Shown one piece after another: positions 9,501 to 15,677 of a stretch of 64,000 nucleotides of DNA. Source of the DNA: Thermodesulfovibrionales bacterium (GTDB lineage Bacteria; Nitrospirota; Thermodesulfovibrionia; Thermodesulfovibrionales; Dissulfurispiraceae); assembly GCA_020062545.1 (NCBI GenBank), contig JAGUWD010000003.1, forward strand, positions 62,001 through 126,000, given 5' to 3'. The notes beneath the pieces were generated by a model, which had not been told where the DNA came from, ran no database searches, and worked only from the letters and a program-made list of their open reading frames with translations. The position numbers and the translations under genes were made by a program. Every line of letters starts with the position of its first letter. Position 1 is the stretch's first letter.

Positions 9501-10111
9501 ATGTAGTAATCTATTCGTTTGTTATATCTGCTGCAGATCAGAAAAACCGCTATATACCGCTAACCGGAGAAGGTGGGGAGATTGCTAAGGATATAGCCGC
9601 CGGACGCGTCAATGTAGCCTTTTCTCGTGCGAGACGGCAGGTGCACTGTGTGACCAGTATGCCTACAGAGAGATTCCCTGAAGGTATTTGGATCGATAAG
9701 TTCCTTAAATATGTGGAAAAACACGGTGAAATTGACTTTTACGCAACCGACCTGAAACCATTCGATTCTTACTTTGAAGAAGAATTCTACCATCTTGCCC
9801 ATAATAGCCTACAAAATCCCCAATACATCATACGTAATCAAGTAAGAAGTTGCGGCTTCAAAATTGATTTTGTTATAAGTAATCCACTAAACGGCAAGAA
9901 AGTAGCGGTTGAGTGCGATGGGCCAATGCATTTTAAGGATGAAATTGATCAGGAGTGTAGCATATACATTGAGTCGGATGAGGAGCGGCAGCGGATACTT
10001 GAAGATGCGGGTTATAGAGGGTGCTTTTATCGGATCAAATATTCGGATTGGATAAAGAGAGACTTTGATAGAAACAAGGTGATACGTGATATTGTTAATA
10101 GGCTTTCTTGA
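6530..10111 (+). CDS. SF1 helicase with C-terminal Vsr/MTES_1575-like nuclease domain, probable defence protein
   Basis: The 1193 aa protein is a superfamily 1 helicase of the UPF1/DNA2-like type fused to a nuclease. Visible motifs are Walker A GPPGTGKS (residues 336-343), Walker B DESSQ (782-786), the Q-x-H-Y-R-S-P motif (about 862-868), GIQGDEKDVVIYS (about 981-993) and NVAFSRARRQ (1028-1037). About 430 residues with coiled-coil character separate motifs I and II. The C-terminal part has D1113, E1128 and D1130 (VECDGPMHF), the pattern of Vsr-like/REase_MTES_1575 nucleases. Proteins of this architecture occur in phage-defence islands. It lies among toxin-antitoxin genes, and its codon use (more CGT/CGC arginine and more A+T) differs from the flanking operons, suggesting transfer. 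Anti-phage function is inference. Confidence 0.88.
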   Translation: MVTISNLLKYCLGYMRLTSRRAYAAQDKFAVFLDKEMFDLSTLLASDVNEAHSCLINLPVFYSVNPKELKPEIEKQYRKEKLIAEKIEEIYNKYKNDEFTKQINLNFGYYEIELPLDMENLDAPEEVEEQFSNKSKSSNNGSSLDLFISQQSEQQKSKTERHPLFSIPILIEKEDSKYYIRPVDPEIQPNISVLEPILDEDRLLQVIEEFGRYETDDRFTLPIEDNSVFAILWKNVCAQLKFTEAKFGESSFQLNEVRISLTPKVNHFLAEDLLKLSRLDEDKLRGTSLTSWIDNADLSNVGDEPSERELYFPFPYDRYQLQVLKIINNKAAVVQGPPGTGKSQTIANLLCHFAANGKRVLFVSQKAQALKVVKDKLNELNINGKKLKYLYGYIPNLSSPQLDESDEMDGIAPQLAGLSQHLTELEYQKKDRNHQTDDLCATVEKKDSARKSFNEAIKDQRVFYQCFKEAQELSSYAVPISSASTFKINFTQELKEKIDSLISKERILRKSLNTYSGPREKLDKWFALIKLKENKYSGLVKRIRDNVQKSGYDGHLQFFRKLNNIYRRLFTQGSAFSALPREIRDYISLTLNQDISRATATAFLDELFLYCRYYEQQKELEDIQSELLKTLAECGLSLDEFFTINSLVAASNFADVKQKIIKRIELEDVVRQLKCQDPNAIGQQLAYTEKTRRERVIIYLQNLINTNINAQFNKITVKQIVNKLAKAFGKSRKAYKTFDNLKRDPDNFKTILGLVPVWIMELEDASRLIPLESAIFDYVIFDESSQCNLAYAIPSMYRAKSAVFFGDSEQMRDTTVRFKTNMAFDELASRYKIPSDLNIKPSKEAVQSVLDMAYLRGFLSKVLQYHYRSPRELIGFSNRNFYEPKGKGLISLNTNYLTYKDTNRIMLIHQVNVSWEKEFSDEVNVSEAEKVLEIVRSLKNDERYRDKSIGILSFFNSQAAYIRKMLETAGYTEDEDVKVSVVEGIQGDEKDVVIYSFVISAADQKNRYIPLTGEGGEIAKDIAAGRVNVAFSRARRQVHCVTSMPTERFPEGIWIDKFLKYVEKHGEIDFYATDLKPFDSYFEEEFYHLAHNSLQNPQYIIRNQVRSCGFKIDFVISNPLNGKKVAVECDGPMHFKDEIDQECSIYIESDEERQRILEDAGYRGCFYRIKYSDWIKRDFDRNKVIRDIVNRLS

Positions 10112-10226
10112 TGCAAGAGGCGGAAAGGCGCATTGAAGACACAATTGCAGAAGTCTATGAAGAATAGATTTTAATGCCCTGTTGATATAGAATAATAACA
10201 AGCATGAATGTACAGGAGGTGCAGTG

Positions 10227-10415
10227 ATGGGCGTTGCAACGGCAAAAAAGGTAAATCCGGAGGATTATATCCTTTCTGTTCTTTCACCGGAAGAAAGACT
10301 GAACGCTGCTTTTAAGGTAGCAAGAGAGGCATTCAAAGGCACAAAACTTACGATGAAGGATGTTGACAATGCAGTTAAAATAGTAAGGAGAAAGGCTTAC
10401 GGAAAGAAGAAATAA
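10227..10415 (+). CDS. Small antitoxin-like protein paired with a PIN toxin
   Basis: This 62 aa basic protein stands directly before a PIN-domain toxin frame and is therefore probably its antitoxin. It has two short helices (SPEERLNAAFKVAREAF and MKDVDNAVKIVRRKAYG) and a lysine-rich end. The ATG at 10227 is 6 bases from a strong AGGAGGT; a GTG three bases earlier is an alternative. The fold could not be assigned with certainty. The stop codon at 10413-10415 overlaps the frame of the toxin, which has no initiation codon of its own. Confidence 0.65.
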   Translation: MGVATAKKVNPEDYILSVLSPEERLNAAFKVAREAFKGTKLTMKDVDNAVKIVRRKAYGKKK

Positions 10416-10857
10416 GGTAGTCGTTGACACCGGCGTACTTATATCGGCATTTGCCTTTGGCGGCGCCCCTGAGATGGCTGTTAAAAAGGCTTTTACAGAA
10501 TCCGATATCTATATATCTCCAGCCATTTTAAACGAATATAGAACTGTCCCGCTTGAGATTAAGGCTGAAGGTAAAATAACCCCTCTTCAATTTGAAGCAT
10601 TAATTGCGGGCATTGCTGCTTTTGTTATAAATGCAAAGATAGTATTCCCACGCAAACGGCTTAAACTCTGCCGTGATGAAAAAGATAATATGGTGCTTGA
10701 ATGCTGCCTTGAAGCAAAAGCGGATTTTTTGATAACAGGCGATAAAGACCTTCTTGATTTGATGGATATTCCATTCGCCTTGAAGATATTGACACCAAAA
10801 GAATATCTAAAACATAACGGAAAAGGAATAGGTACATTTTCAGGAATAGAAAAATAG
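10414..10857 (+). CDS. PIN-domain ribonuclease toxin (TIGR00305-like), start codon missing
   Basis: The frame encodes a complete PIN domain: the first strand VVVDTGVLISAFAFGG with the first catalytic Asp (10426-10428), a Glu in ILNEY (10534-10536), Asp in CRDEKDN (10675-10677) and Asp in TGDKDLLD (10741-10749), ending ILTPKEYL as in the 'putative toxin, PIN family' group. The only ATG in frame (10474) would delete the first catalytic Asp. No ATG, GTG or TTG exists between the upstream in-frame stop (10384-10386) and that ATG. Translation may reach this frame by a +1 slip at the antitoxin stop (AAA TAA G), by a non-standard start, or the gene is inactivated by a small indel. The coordinates given begin at the point where the slip would enter. 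Confidence 0.7.
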   Translation, partial: KVVVDTGVLISAFAFGGAPEMAVKKAFTESDIYISPAILNEYRTVPLEIKAEGKITPLQFEALIAGIAAFVINAKIVFPRKRLKLCRDEKDNMVLECCLEAKADFLITGDKDLLDLMDIPFALKILTPKEYLKHNGKGIGTFSGIEK

Positions 10858-10992
10858 ATGATAGGGGAACTTAAAGCTCGCCCCTGAACCCACGTCTCGC
10901 ACATTAAGTCAAAGATTACAGGACAATGTGAGATAAATGACGATGGCAGGAGAAAGAAGGCAAAGAGGCTTTTGAGAAAAGAGAAAGGAAAT

Positions 10993-11121
10993 ATGGCTTT
11001 AAAATCGCTTGAATCGCAAAATGTGGAGTTCAAATCCAACTGGCCAAAGGCTCGTTTAGAGCGGGATGAGGCAGGAGGGAATTATAAGTGCAATCGCGCT
11101 TCGGATATTGGTAAAATGTAA
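10993..11121 (+). pseudogene. N-terminal fragment of an AlbA_2/Schlafen-AAA_4-type protein
   Basis: The 42-codon frame contains LESQNVEFKSNW, which closely resembles the opening motif (E-x-x-x-x-E-F-K) of AlbA_2-domain DNA-binding/ATPase proteins, and then becomes unrelated sequence before a stop. It lies in the 289-base gap 10858-11146, where nothing else gene-like was seen. It is best read as what remains after a deletion. Confidence 0.45.
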
Positions 11122-11146
11122 ACAGGGAATTTAAAGGAGGCAAAGG

Positions 11147-11350
11147 ATGAGAGCTTATGAATACATGGCAGAGATATTGCCGGATGGGCATTTGTCGGTA
11201 CCTGAAAGAATCAAAAATATGTTGACCGGAGAATCAAAGATACGGGTTATGTTGCTCTTAGAAGATGAGGAGGCGGCATGGCGCAATTTTACGGTGGCTG
11301 AATTTATGAGCGGCTATGATGCAAAGGATGCCATCTATGACAACCTATAA
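11147..11350 (+). CDS. Antitoxin of a MazEF-like pair
   Basis: The 67 aa acidic protein precedes and overlaps a MazF/PemK toxin gene by 14 bases and starts after a good AAAGGAGG sequence. The N-terminal part (YMAEILPDGHLSVPERIKNML) resembles AbrB/SpoVT-like antitoxin beta strands. The C-terminal part (NFTVAEFMSGYDAKDAIYD) would be the flexible toxin-binding tail. Function is inferred from position, size and charge. Confidence 0.75.
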   Translation: MRAYEYMAEILPDGHLSVPERIKNMLTGESKIRVMLLLEDEEAAWRNFTVAEFMSGYDAKDAIYDNL

Positions 11351-11663
11351 CTTCGGAGATATTGTTCTTATAGGTTTCCCATATACCGATTTGCAAGGTG
11401 TTTCTAAAAGACCCGCCATTGTTCTCTATGATTCAGGCGATCAAGACATGCTCGTTGCAAGGATAACCACACAAGAATATACAACTGATGCCGATTATAA
11501 AATCATTGAGTGGAAGAATTCCGGTCTTCTTGCCGAATCATATGTCAGGCTTGGTAAACAGGCGACAATAGATAAGAAATATGTCATCAAAAAATTAGGC
11601 GCTTTGACCGAACCAGAGCCGGAGACCGTTAGAGCTATCTTGAGAAGAATATACAATTTATAG
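11337..11663 (+). CDS. MazF/PemK-family endoribonuclease toxin
   Basis: The protein carries the PemK/MazF signature: FGDIVLIGFPYTD, then SKRPAIVLYD, an internal DMLVARITTQ strand, and the C-terminal KKYVIKKLGALT. I choose the ATG at 11337 (MTTYNFGD) because conserved sequence begins there; a start at 11316 would add seven unrelated residues. It overlaps its antitoxin by 14 bases. It is expected to cleave mRNA in the cytoplasm and closes the accessory island of 5.9-11.7 kb. Confidence 0.9.
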   Translation: MTTYNFGDIVLIGFPYTDLQGVSKRPAIVLYDSGDQDMLVARITTQEYTTDADYKIIEWKNSGLLAESYVRLGKQATIDKKYVIKKLGALTEPEPETVRAILRRIYNL

Positions 11664-12002
11664 GACTCTTATTTGAATGCCCCCCTGTTTCAAATTGGAA
11701 CAAGTCTCAGGTCAAAATATAAAAGTCTGTAGAGCCTTTTCGTTATCTTCGTTTTTTACCAAAATCACCTCTGTCCAAAATATTTTTTAAAAGGATATGG
11801 CTCGCTTTATGAAGCAAAATCACGGTTTACCTCAACGAGGCTGGAGTCGAAGCAGAAGCCTCGCAAAACAATTTGATGAATACATTTTGGTCAAATAAGC
11901 ACATGCACTGGTATAAAAGTAGTTTATTTTGCAAATAAAGCGGGTCATATCCCTTGCTTTAGTACCCCAAGATATATCTTTAATAGGCCACTGTTCATCA
12001 CT

Positions 12003-12017
12003 GTTCAAATTTGAAAC
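12003..12017 (+). promoter_or_regulatory. Candidate enhancer/operator palindrome
   Basis: GTTCAAATTTGAAAC is a near-perfect dyad centred about 87 bases before the expected transcription start of the sigma-54 promoter. A related copy with one mismatch to its reverse complement lies at 11687-11701. Distance and symmetry fit a binding site for an NtrC-type activator dimer, but the protein that binds is unknown. Confidence 0.4.
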
Positions 12018-12069
12018 GCAAAATCAACCCTCCTTCTAAAAATACCAAATAAAAACAATAACTTATATT

Positions 12070-12086
12070 CTGGCATCCATCTTGCT
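12070..12086 (+). promoter_or_regulatory. Sigma-54 (-24/-12) promoter of the stress/permease/signalling operon
   Basis: CTGGCATCCATCTTGCT matches the sigma-54 consensus: GG at 12072-12073 and GC at 12084-12085 are separated by exactly 10 bases, with TGGCA and TTGC both present. Transcription should begin near 12097, 25 bases before the ATG at 12122. The same operon ends with a sigma-54-dependent activator gene (24588-26000). Confidence 0.85.
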
Positions 12087-12121
12087 CTTCTATTCATAGA
12101 ATTTCAAAGAATGGAGGCAAG

Positions 12122-12619
12122 ATGGGAAAGAAGCAGCTTTTATTTGTCACCTATCATGACGAGAACCTCGAAGCGGGGCTTTCCTATGCTATGGATCTGG
12201 CTAAGACCATGGATGAAGACATCTCCATATTGATGATCTATAGAAGGAAGGTGATGGAAAAATTTGAAGACTATATGACAGCGGTTACCTTTGCGGAAGA
12301 GGGCGAGTTCAAGACAGCAAGGGAATTAATTAGCGAGGATTTGAAAGAAAGGAACGAGAGTTATGAGGAGAAGGTTCGTCTCCTTACGGGAAGGTGCAGG
12401 GAATCAGGAATTGCTGCGGATGTGAATACTGCAGCTTCGGATGTTATATCTGCAATAAGGAACCTTCTCAGGCAGAACACAAAAATCGATATGGTGCTTT
12501 TAAGCCCGAGCGTTACACATGACGGTCATATTACGGCCAAGGAGCTTAACAGGCTTGTAAAAACTGCATCAAGACCGATTGTAACAATGGCAAAAAATGC
12601 AAAGGCACATGTTGCTTAA
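12122..12619 (+). CDS. Universal-stress-protein-like protein (divergent, no ATP motif)
   Basis: The 165 aa soluble protein has the alternating strand-helix pattern of a UspA domain (KQLLFVTYHDENLEAGLSYA at the start, IDMVLLSPSV near the end). It lacks the G-x2-G-x9-G-S ATP-binding motif present in the two-domain stress protein downstream. It may act as a partner or regulatory subunit rather than an ATP binder. It is the first gene behind the sigma-54 promoter and lies 31 bases before the TauE-like permease gene, with which it is probably co-expressed. Its specific role is unknown. Confidence 0.7.
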   Translation: MGKKQLLFVTYHDENLEAGLSYAMDLAKTMDEDISILMIYRRKVMEKFEDYMTAVTFAEEGEFKTARELISEDLKERNESYEEKVRLLTGRCRESGIAADVNTAASDVISAIRNLLRQNTKIDMVLLSPSVTHDGHITAKELNRLVKTASRPIVTMAKNAKAHVA

Positions 12620-12650
12620 TAAAAAATAGTTTAAAAGGAGGAGAGAGTAA

Positions 12651-13583
12651 ATGTATCTTTATTTGCCGGTAGCTTTGACAAGTATTAACATCTTAATCCC
12701 TGTTGGGCTTGGTCTGGTTGTTGGACTGCTTTCGGGGCTTTTTGGAGTTGGAGGTGGTTTTTTGATGACTCCGCTCTTGATAATGTTCGGTATACCTTCG
12801 ACAGTTGCAGCAGCAACAGATTCAAATCAGATAGTGGCGGCATCAACATCAGGGACATATGCACACTGGAAGGTAGGCAATGTGGATTTCAAGATGGGCT
12901 TTCATCTGCTTATAGGAGGCTTTATCGGAGGCCTTGTAGGAGTTCAGGCCATTAAAATCTTAAGGGCAATGGGAAATGCGGACTTTGTGATAAAAATGAC
13001 ATATGTATTGATGCTCGGAATAGTGGGCATATACATGTTTATAGAGAGCTTACAGAGCATGAAGAAATCGCGTAAGAAAAACGAGGTCTCCCTTACGGAA
13101 TCCCCCGTTAAAGAATCGGCTGTTTCCAGATTTCTTAAGTCATTACCGTTGCAAACGCACTACGAGAAATCTGGCGTTACCCATTCGGCAATTATTCCCA
13201 TTGTCTTCGGAGGCTTTGTTGGAATCCTCGCAGCAATTATGGGTGTTGGAGGAGGCTTCTTGATGGTTCCTGTGATGGTTTATATCCTCAGAATGCCCAT
13301 GCATGTTGTAGTAGGTACAAGCTTATTCCAGATATTGTTTAACTGCATAGAGGTCACGTTCCTTCAGGCATATACCAATCACAATGTGGATTTTATTCTT
13401 GCAGTACTGCTCCTTCTTGGATCAACAATAGGGGCACAGGTCGGAGCCGTGTTCGGAAGGAAACTCAAGGGTGAACAATTGAAAATAATTCTTGCAGTAA
13501 TAGTGCTTGTTGTGACAGTGAAGATAATTTTTGAGCTCACATTAACCCCGTCATTATTGCTTGGACAGGCAGGAGGACACTAA
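12651..13583 (+). CDS. TauE/SafE-family sulfite exporter-like permease
   Basis: The 310 aa membrane protein has the duplicated four-helix repeat of TauE/SafE permeases: GLLSGLFGVGGGFLMTPLLI in the first half and GILAAIMGVGGGFLMVPVMV in the second, with a charged cytoplasmic linker (about residues 135-180). The family exports sulfite, sulfoacetate or related organosulfur anions. A strong AAAGGAGGAG precedes the ATG. Its stop overlaps the start of the next gene (TAATG). That next gene belongs to a family often found beside such permeases, so the two may form one transport unit. Substrate is inferred from family only. Confidence 0.92.
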   Translation: MYLYLPVALTSINILIPVGLGLVVGLLSGLFGVGGGFLMTPLLIMFGIPSTVAAATDSNQIVAASTSGTYAHWKVGNVDFKMGFHLLIGGFIGGLVGVQAIKILRAMGNADFVIKMTYVLMLGIVGIYMFIESLQSMKKSRKKNEVSLTESPVKESAVSRFLKSLPLQTHYEKSGVTHSAIIPIVFGGFVGILAAIMGVGGGFLMVPVMVYILRMPMHVVVGTSLFQILFNCIEVTFLQAYTNHNVDFILAVLLLLGSTIGAQVGAVFGRKLKGEQLKIILAVIVLVVTVKIIFELTLTPSLLLGQAGGH

Positions 13584-14371
13584 TGAATCTCAAATTTCAA
13601 ATTTCAAATTTCAAATTTTTCACATACCTATTTTTATTTTTACTTATATTTACAGGGCAGGCATTTGCCGAGTTGACTGTAGATGCGAATCACAGCCATG
13701 TAAAGATAGACTTCTTTTATCACGGCAGCACAATGAGCGTAAGGGGAGTCTCTGATCCCGGGGTCGATCTCATAATCAAACTGGCCTCTCCGGATGGACA
13801 CGAAGTGCTGAAGCAGAAAGGGAAAGTGGCGGGTGTTTTATGGATGAATGTGGGAACGCTGAAGTTTGAAAATGCACCCGGTGTTTATTTCCTGCACAGC
13901 ACAAAGAAGGTAGAGGACATATTGAGCAGTGAGGAGATGGAAAGGCATTCTATCGGCTATCCTGCACTGGCAAAGCACATACAGATGAGCCCTGTTTCCA
14001 ATGAAGAGGAAAAAACAAAGTGGTTTAACGAGTTTGTGAGATTTAAAGAGAATTCGAGATTATATTCCACATCCACCGGCAAAATATCACTAACAGAAAA
14101 GGATGGAAAAGGTAATTATTACATCCTCACCGAGTGGCCGTATCAGGTTCCTCCGGGAACATACACGGTTACGGCGTACGCGGTGAAAGACAGAAAGGTC
14201 GTGGAAACTGCACAAACCAACATAACCGTTGAACAGGTCGGAGTCGTGAAGACCCTTGCCAATATGGCTAAGAACAACGGGGTCCTGTACGGAATCATAT
14301 CTATAGTTGCTGCGCTTGGAGCAGGTTTCGGTGTGGGCTTGATATTCAGGAAAGGCGGAGGTGCTCACTAA
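13583..14371 (+). CDS. TIGR02186/Alph_Pro_TM-family membrane-anchored periplasmic protein
   Basis: After a signal peptide or anchor (about residues 10-29, ending QAFAE) the protein has an all-beta periplasmic part beginning VDANHSHVKIDFFYHGSTM and a C-terminal membrane helix (about 235-256). This matches the 'conserved hypothetical TIGR02186' family of alphaproteobacteria, whose genes sit next to TauE-like permeases, as here. It is coupled by TAATG overlaps both to the permease before it and the stress-protein gene after it. Unusually, its signal-peptide region is encoded by four tandem copies of the heptamer CAAATTT (13591-13618), whose gain or loss would shift the frame. Confidence 0.85.
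   Translation: MNLKFQISNFKFFTYLFLFLLIFTGQAFAELTVDANHSHVKIDFFYHGSTMSVRGVSDPGVDLIIKLASPDGHEVLKQKGKVAGVLWMNVGTLKFENAPGVYFLHSTKKVEDILSSEEMERHSIGYPALAKHIQMSPVSNEEEKTKWFNEFVRFKENSRLYSTSTGKISLTEKDGKGNYYILTEWPYQVPPGTYTVTAYAVKDRKVVETAQTNITVEQVGVVKTLANMAKNNGVLYGIISIVAALGAGFGVGLIFRKGGGAH
13591..13618 (+). repeat. Tandem heptanucleotide repeat (CAAATTT)x4 inside a coding sequence
   Basis: Four exact head-to-tail copies of CAAATTT lie nine bases after the start codon of the TIGR02186-family gene. Because 7 is not a multiple of 3, slippage by one unit would abolish translation of the protein and could switch the gene on and off. Confidence 0.85.
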
Positions 14372-15228
14372 TGTATAAAACAATAGTTGTAGCTTTTGAC
14401 GGGTCGGAATACAGCAAGGCTGCTCTTATAGAATCCTCGAACTGGATAAAGAGGCATGGCGGAAAGGTCATCATGGTCCATGCGGTTTACTTTGACGAGG
14501 AGGAATTCAGCCTTGCGCCGGAGCAGAGGGAAAAAAGGTTTGAACTCGGCAGGAAGGTCTGCTACCAAACAAGGGAGACGATCTCCTCTGAATTCGGTAT
14601 TGATGTTGAGTCTCTTGTCTGCGAGGGTGAGCCTCCAGATGTGATAACTGATATTGCGGCGGGGAAGAAGGCTGACCTTATCGCAATGGGAACTTACGGC
14701 AGAAAGGGACTGAAAAGACTGGTCATGGGGAGTGTGACATCAAAGGTGATTGTCAATTCACCATGCGATGTTCTTGTGGTAAAGAAGCCATGCAGTGAAT
14801 GCACAGGACAGTACAAATCAATACTTGTCCCCTTTGACGGCTCCGGATTCAGCAAAAAGGCCCTTGAACATGCATGCGAGTTGTCAAGAATGGATAATGC
14901 AGAGATAAATGTTCTGTATGTAATTCCGCGTTATGAAGAGATGGTGGAGTTTTTTAAAACAGAGTCCATAAAAAAGAGCCTTATGCAAGAGGCACAGAGG
15001 ATTACTGCCGAGGCGAATAAGATTGCCTCGGCCCGTGGACTGTCAATATCCACAGCAATTCAGGAAGGGGCCGCAGGAGACAGGATTATAGAGACCGCCG
15101 GTAAATTGAAGAACGATTTGATAGTTATAGGGACTTATGGATGGAAGGGCGTTAGTAAGGCGATTATGGGAAGCACAACAGAGAGGGTAATAATGAACGC
15201 CTCATGCCCCATACTGGTTGTGAAATGA
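14371..15228 (+). CDS. Tandem universal stress protein (two UspA domains)
   Basis: The 285 aa protein consists of two UspA domains (about residues 1-142 and 148-285). Each begins with a strand and Asp of the ATP-binding type (TIVVAFDGSEYSK, SILVPFDGSGFSK) and ends with the nucleotide motif (GTYGRKGLKRLVMGS, GTYGWKGVSKAIMGS). It is therefore likely to bind ATP in both halves and to act in the cytoplasm in stress or energy-state response. It overlaps the previous gene (TAATG) and is followed 15 bases later by a single-domain stress-protein gene. Confidence 0.95.
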   Translation: MYKTIVVAFDGSEYSKAALIESSNWIKRHGGKVIMVHAVYFDEEEFSLAPEQREKRFELGRKVCYQTRETISSEFGIDVESLVCEGEPPDVITDIAAGKKADLIAMGTYGRKGLKRLVMGSVTSKVIVNSPCDVLVVKKPCSECTGQYKSILVPFDGSGFSKKALEHACELSRMDNAEINVLYVIPRYEEMVEFFKTESIKKSLMQEAQRITAEANKIASARGLSISTAIQEGAAGDRIIETAGKLKNDLIVIGTYGWKGVSKAIMGSTTERVIMNASCPILVVK

Positions 15229-15243
15229 AAGAGGTGATAGAAG

Positions 15244-15663
15244 ATGAAAGGATATAGGAAGATTTTAATAGCAGTGAACGGTTCAAAGGATGTGCTTACA
15301 GAAGGATTGCAGCTTGCCCATGATGAAAAATGCTGGGTTACTGTTGTGAAGGTTATCCCTCCATATGATGGAGACCTTAATCTTGTTGGTATTAAGAATA
15401 TCGAGGATGTACTGGACAGCGAAGGAGCAAAGGCTGTCTACGATATGAAGGATATTGCAAAAAAAGAGGGGGCATTGATAAAGACGAGGCTCGAAGAAGG
15501 CGAGGTTGATAAAAAGATTGTGGAGGTTGCAGAGGATGAGAGATGCGACCTTATTATAATGGGAGCACAGAAACGGAATTGGCTAAGAAAATTTTTTGGC
15601 GATAATGTTGTGGAAAAAGTCATAAACCATGCGCCATGTCCTGTATTGGTGGTCGGAACGTAG
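15244..15663 (+). CDS. Universal stress protein, single domain
   Basis: The 139 aa protein is one UspA domain (KILIAVNGSKD at the start, LIIMGAQKRNWLRKFFGDNVVEKVI near the end). The nucleotide motif is altered: the final G-S is G-D (FFGDN), so ATP binding is doubtful. It belongs to the sigma-54 operon and is followed 14 bases later by the first multi-DUF202 gene, so stress proteins and DUF202 proteins are made together. Confidence 0.9.
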   Translation: MKGYRKILIAVNGSKDVLTEGLQLAHDEKCWVTVVKVIPPYDGDLNLVGIKNIEDVLDSEGAKAVYDMKDIAKKEGALIKTRLEEGEVDKKIVEVAEDERCDLIIMGAQKRNWLRKFFGDNVVEKVINHAPCPVLVVGT

Positions 15664-15677
15664 GTCGATGACTATTT

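Larger units (their letters stand above)
11664..12121. other. Intergenic region before the sigma-54 operon
   Basis: These 458 bases hold no convincing gene. A 29-codon frame at 11809-11898 looks like chance. It contains two near-palindromes, GTTTCAAATTGGAAC (11687-11701) and GTTCAAATTTGAAAC (12003-12017), and a 7-bp hairpin (CGAGGCT at 11836-11842, AGCCTCG at 11857-11863). The sigma-54 promoter lies at its right end. The region is A+T-rich, as expected for a long regulatory region with upstream activator sites. Confidence 0.6.

Noticed and set aside
11809-11898. 29-codon frame in the region before the sigma-54 operon
   Set aside because: No ribosome-binding site, contains a hairpin-forming sequence and has no resemblance to a known peptide.
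13561-13755. Alternative frame through the CAAATTT repeat
   Set aside because: It is the out-of-frame reading of the TIGR02186-family gene and has no ribosome site of its own.
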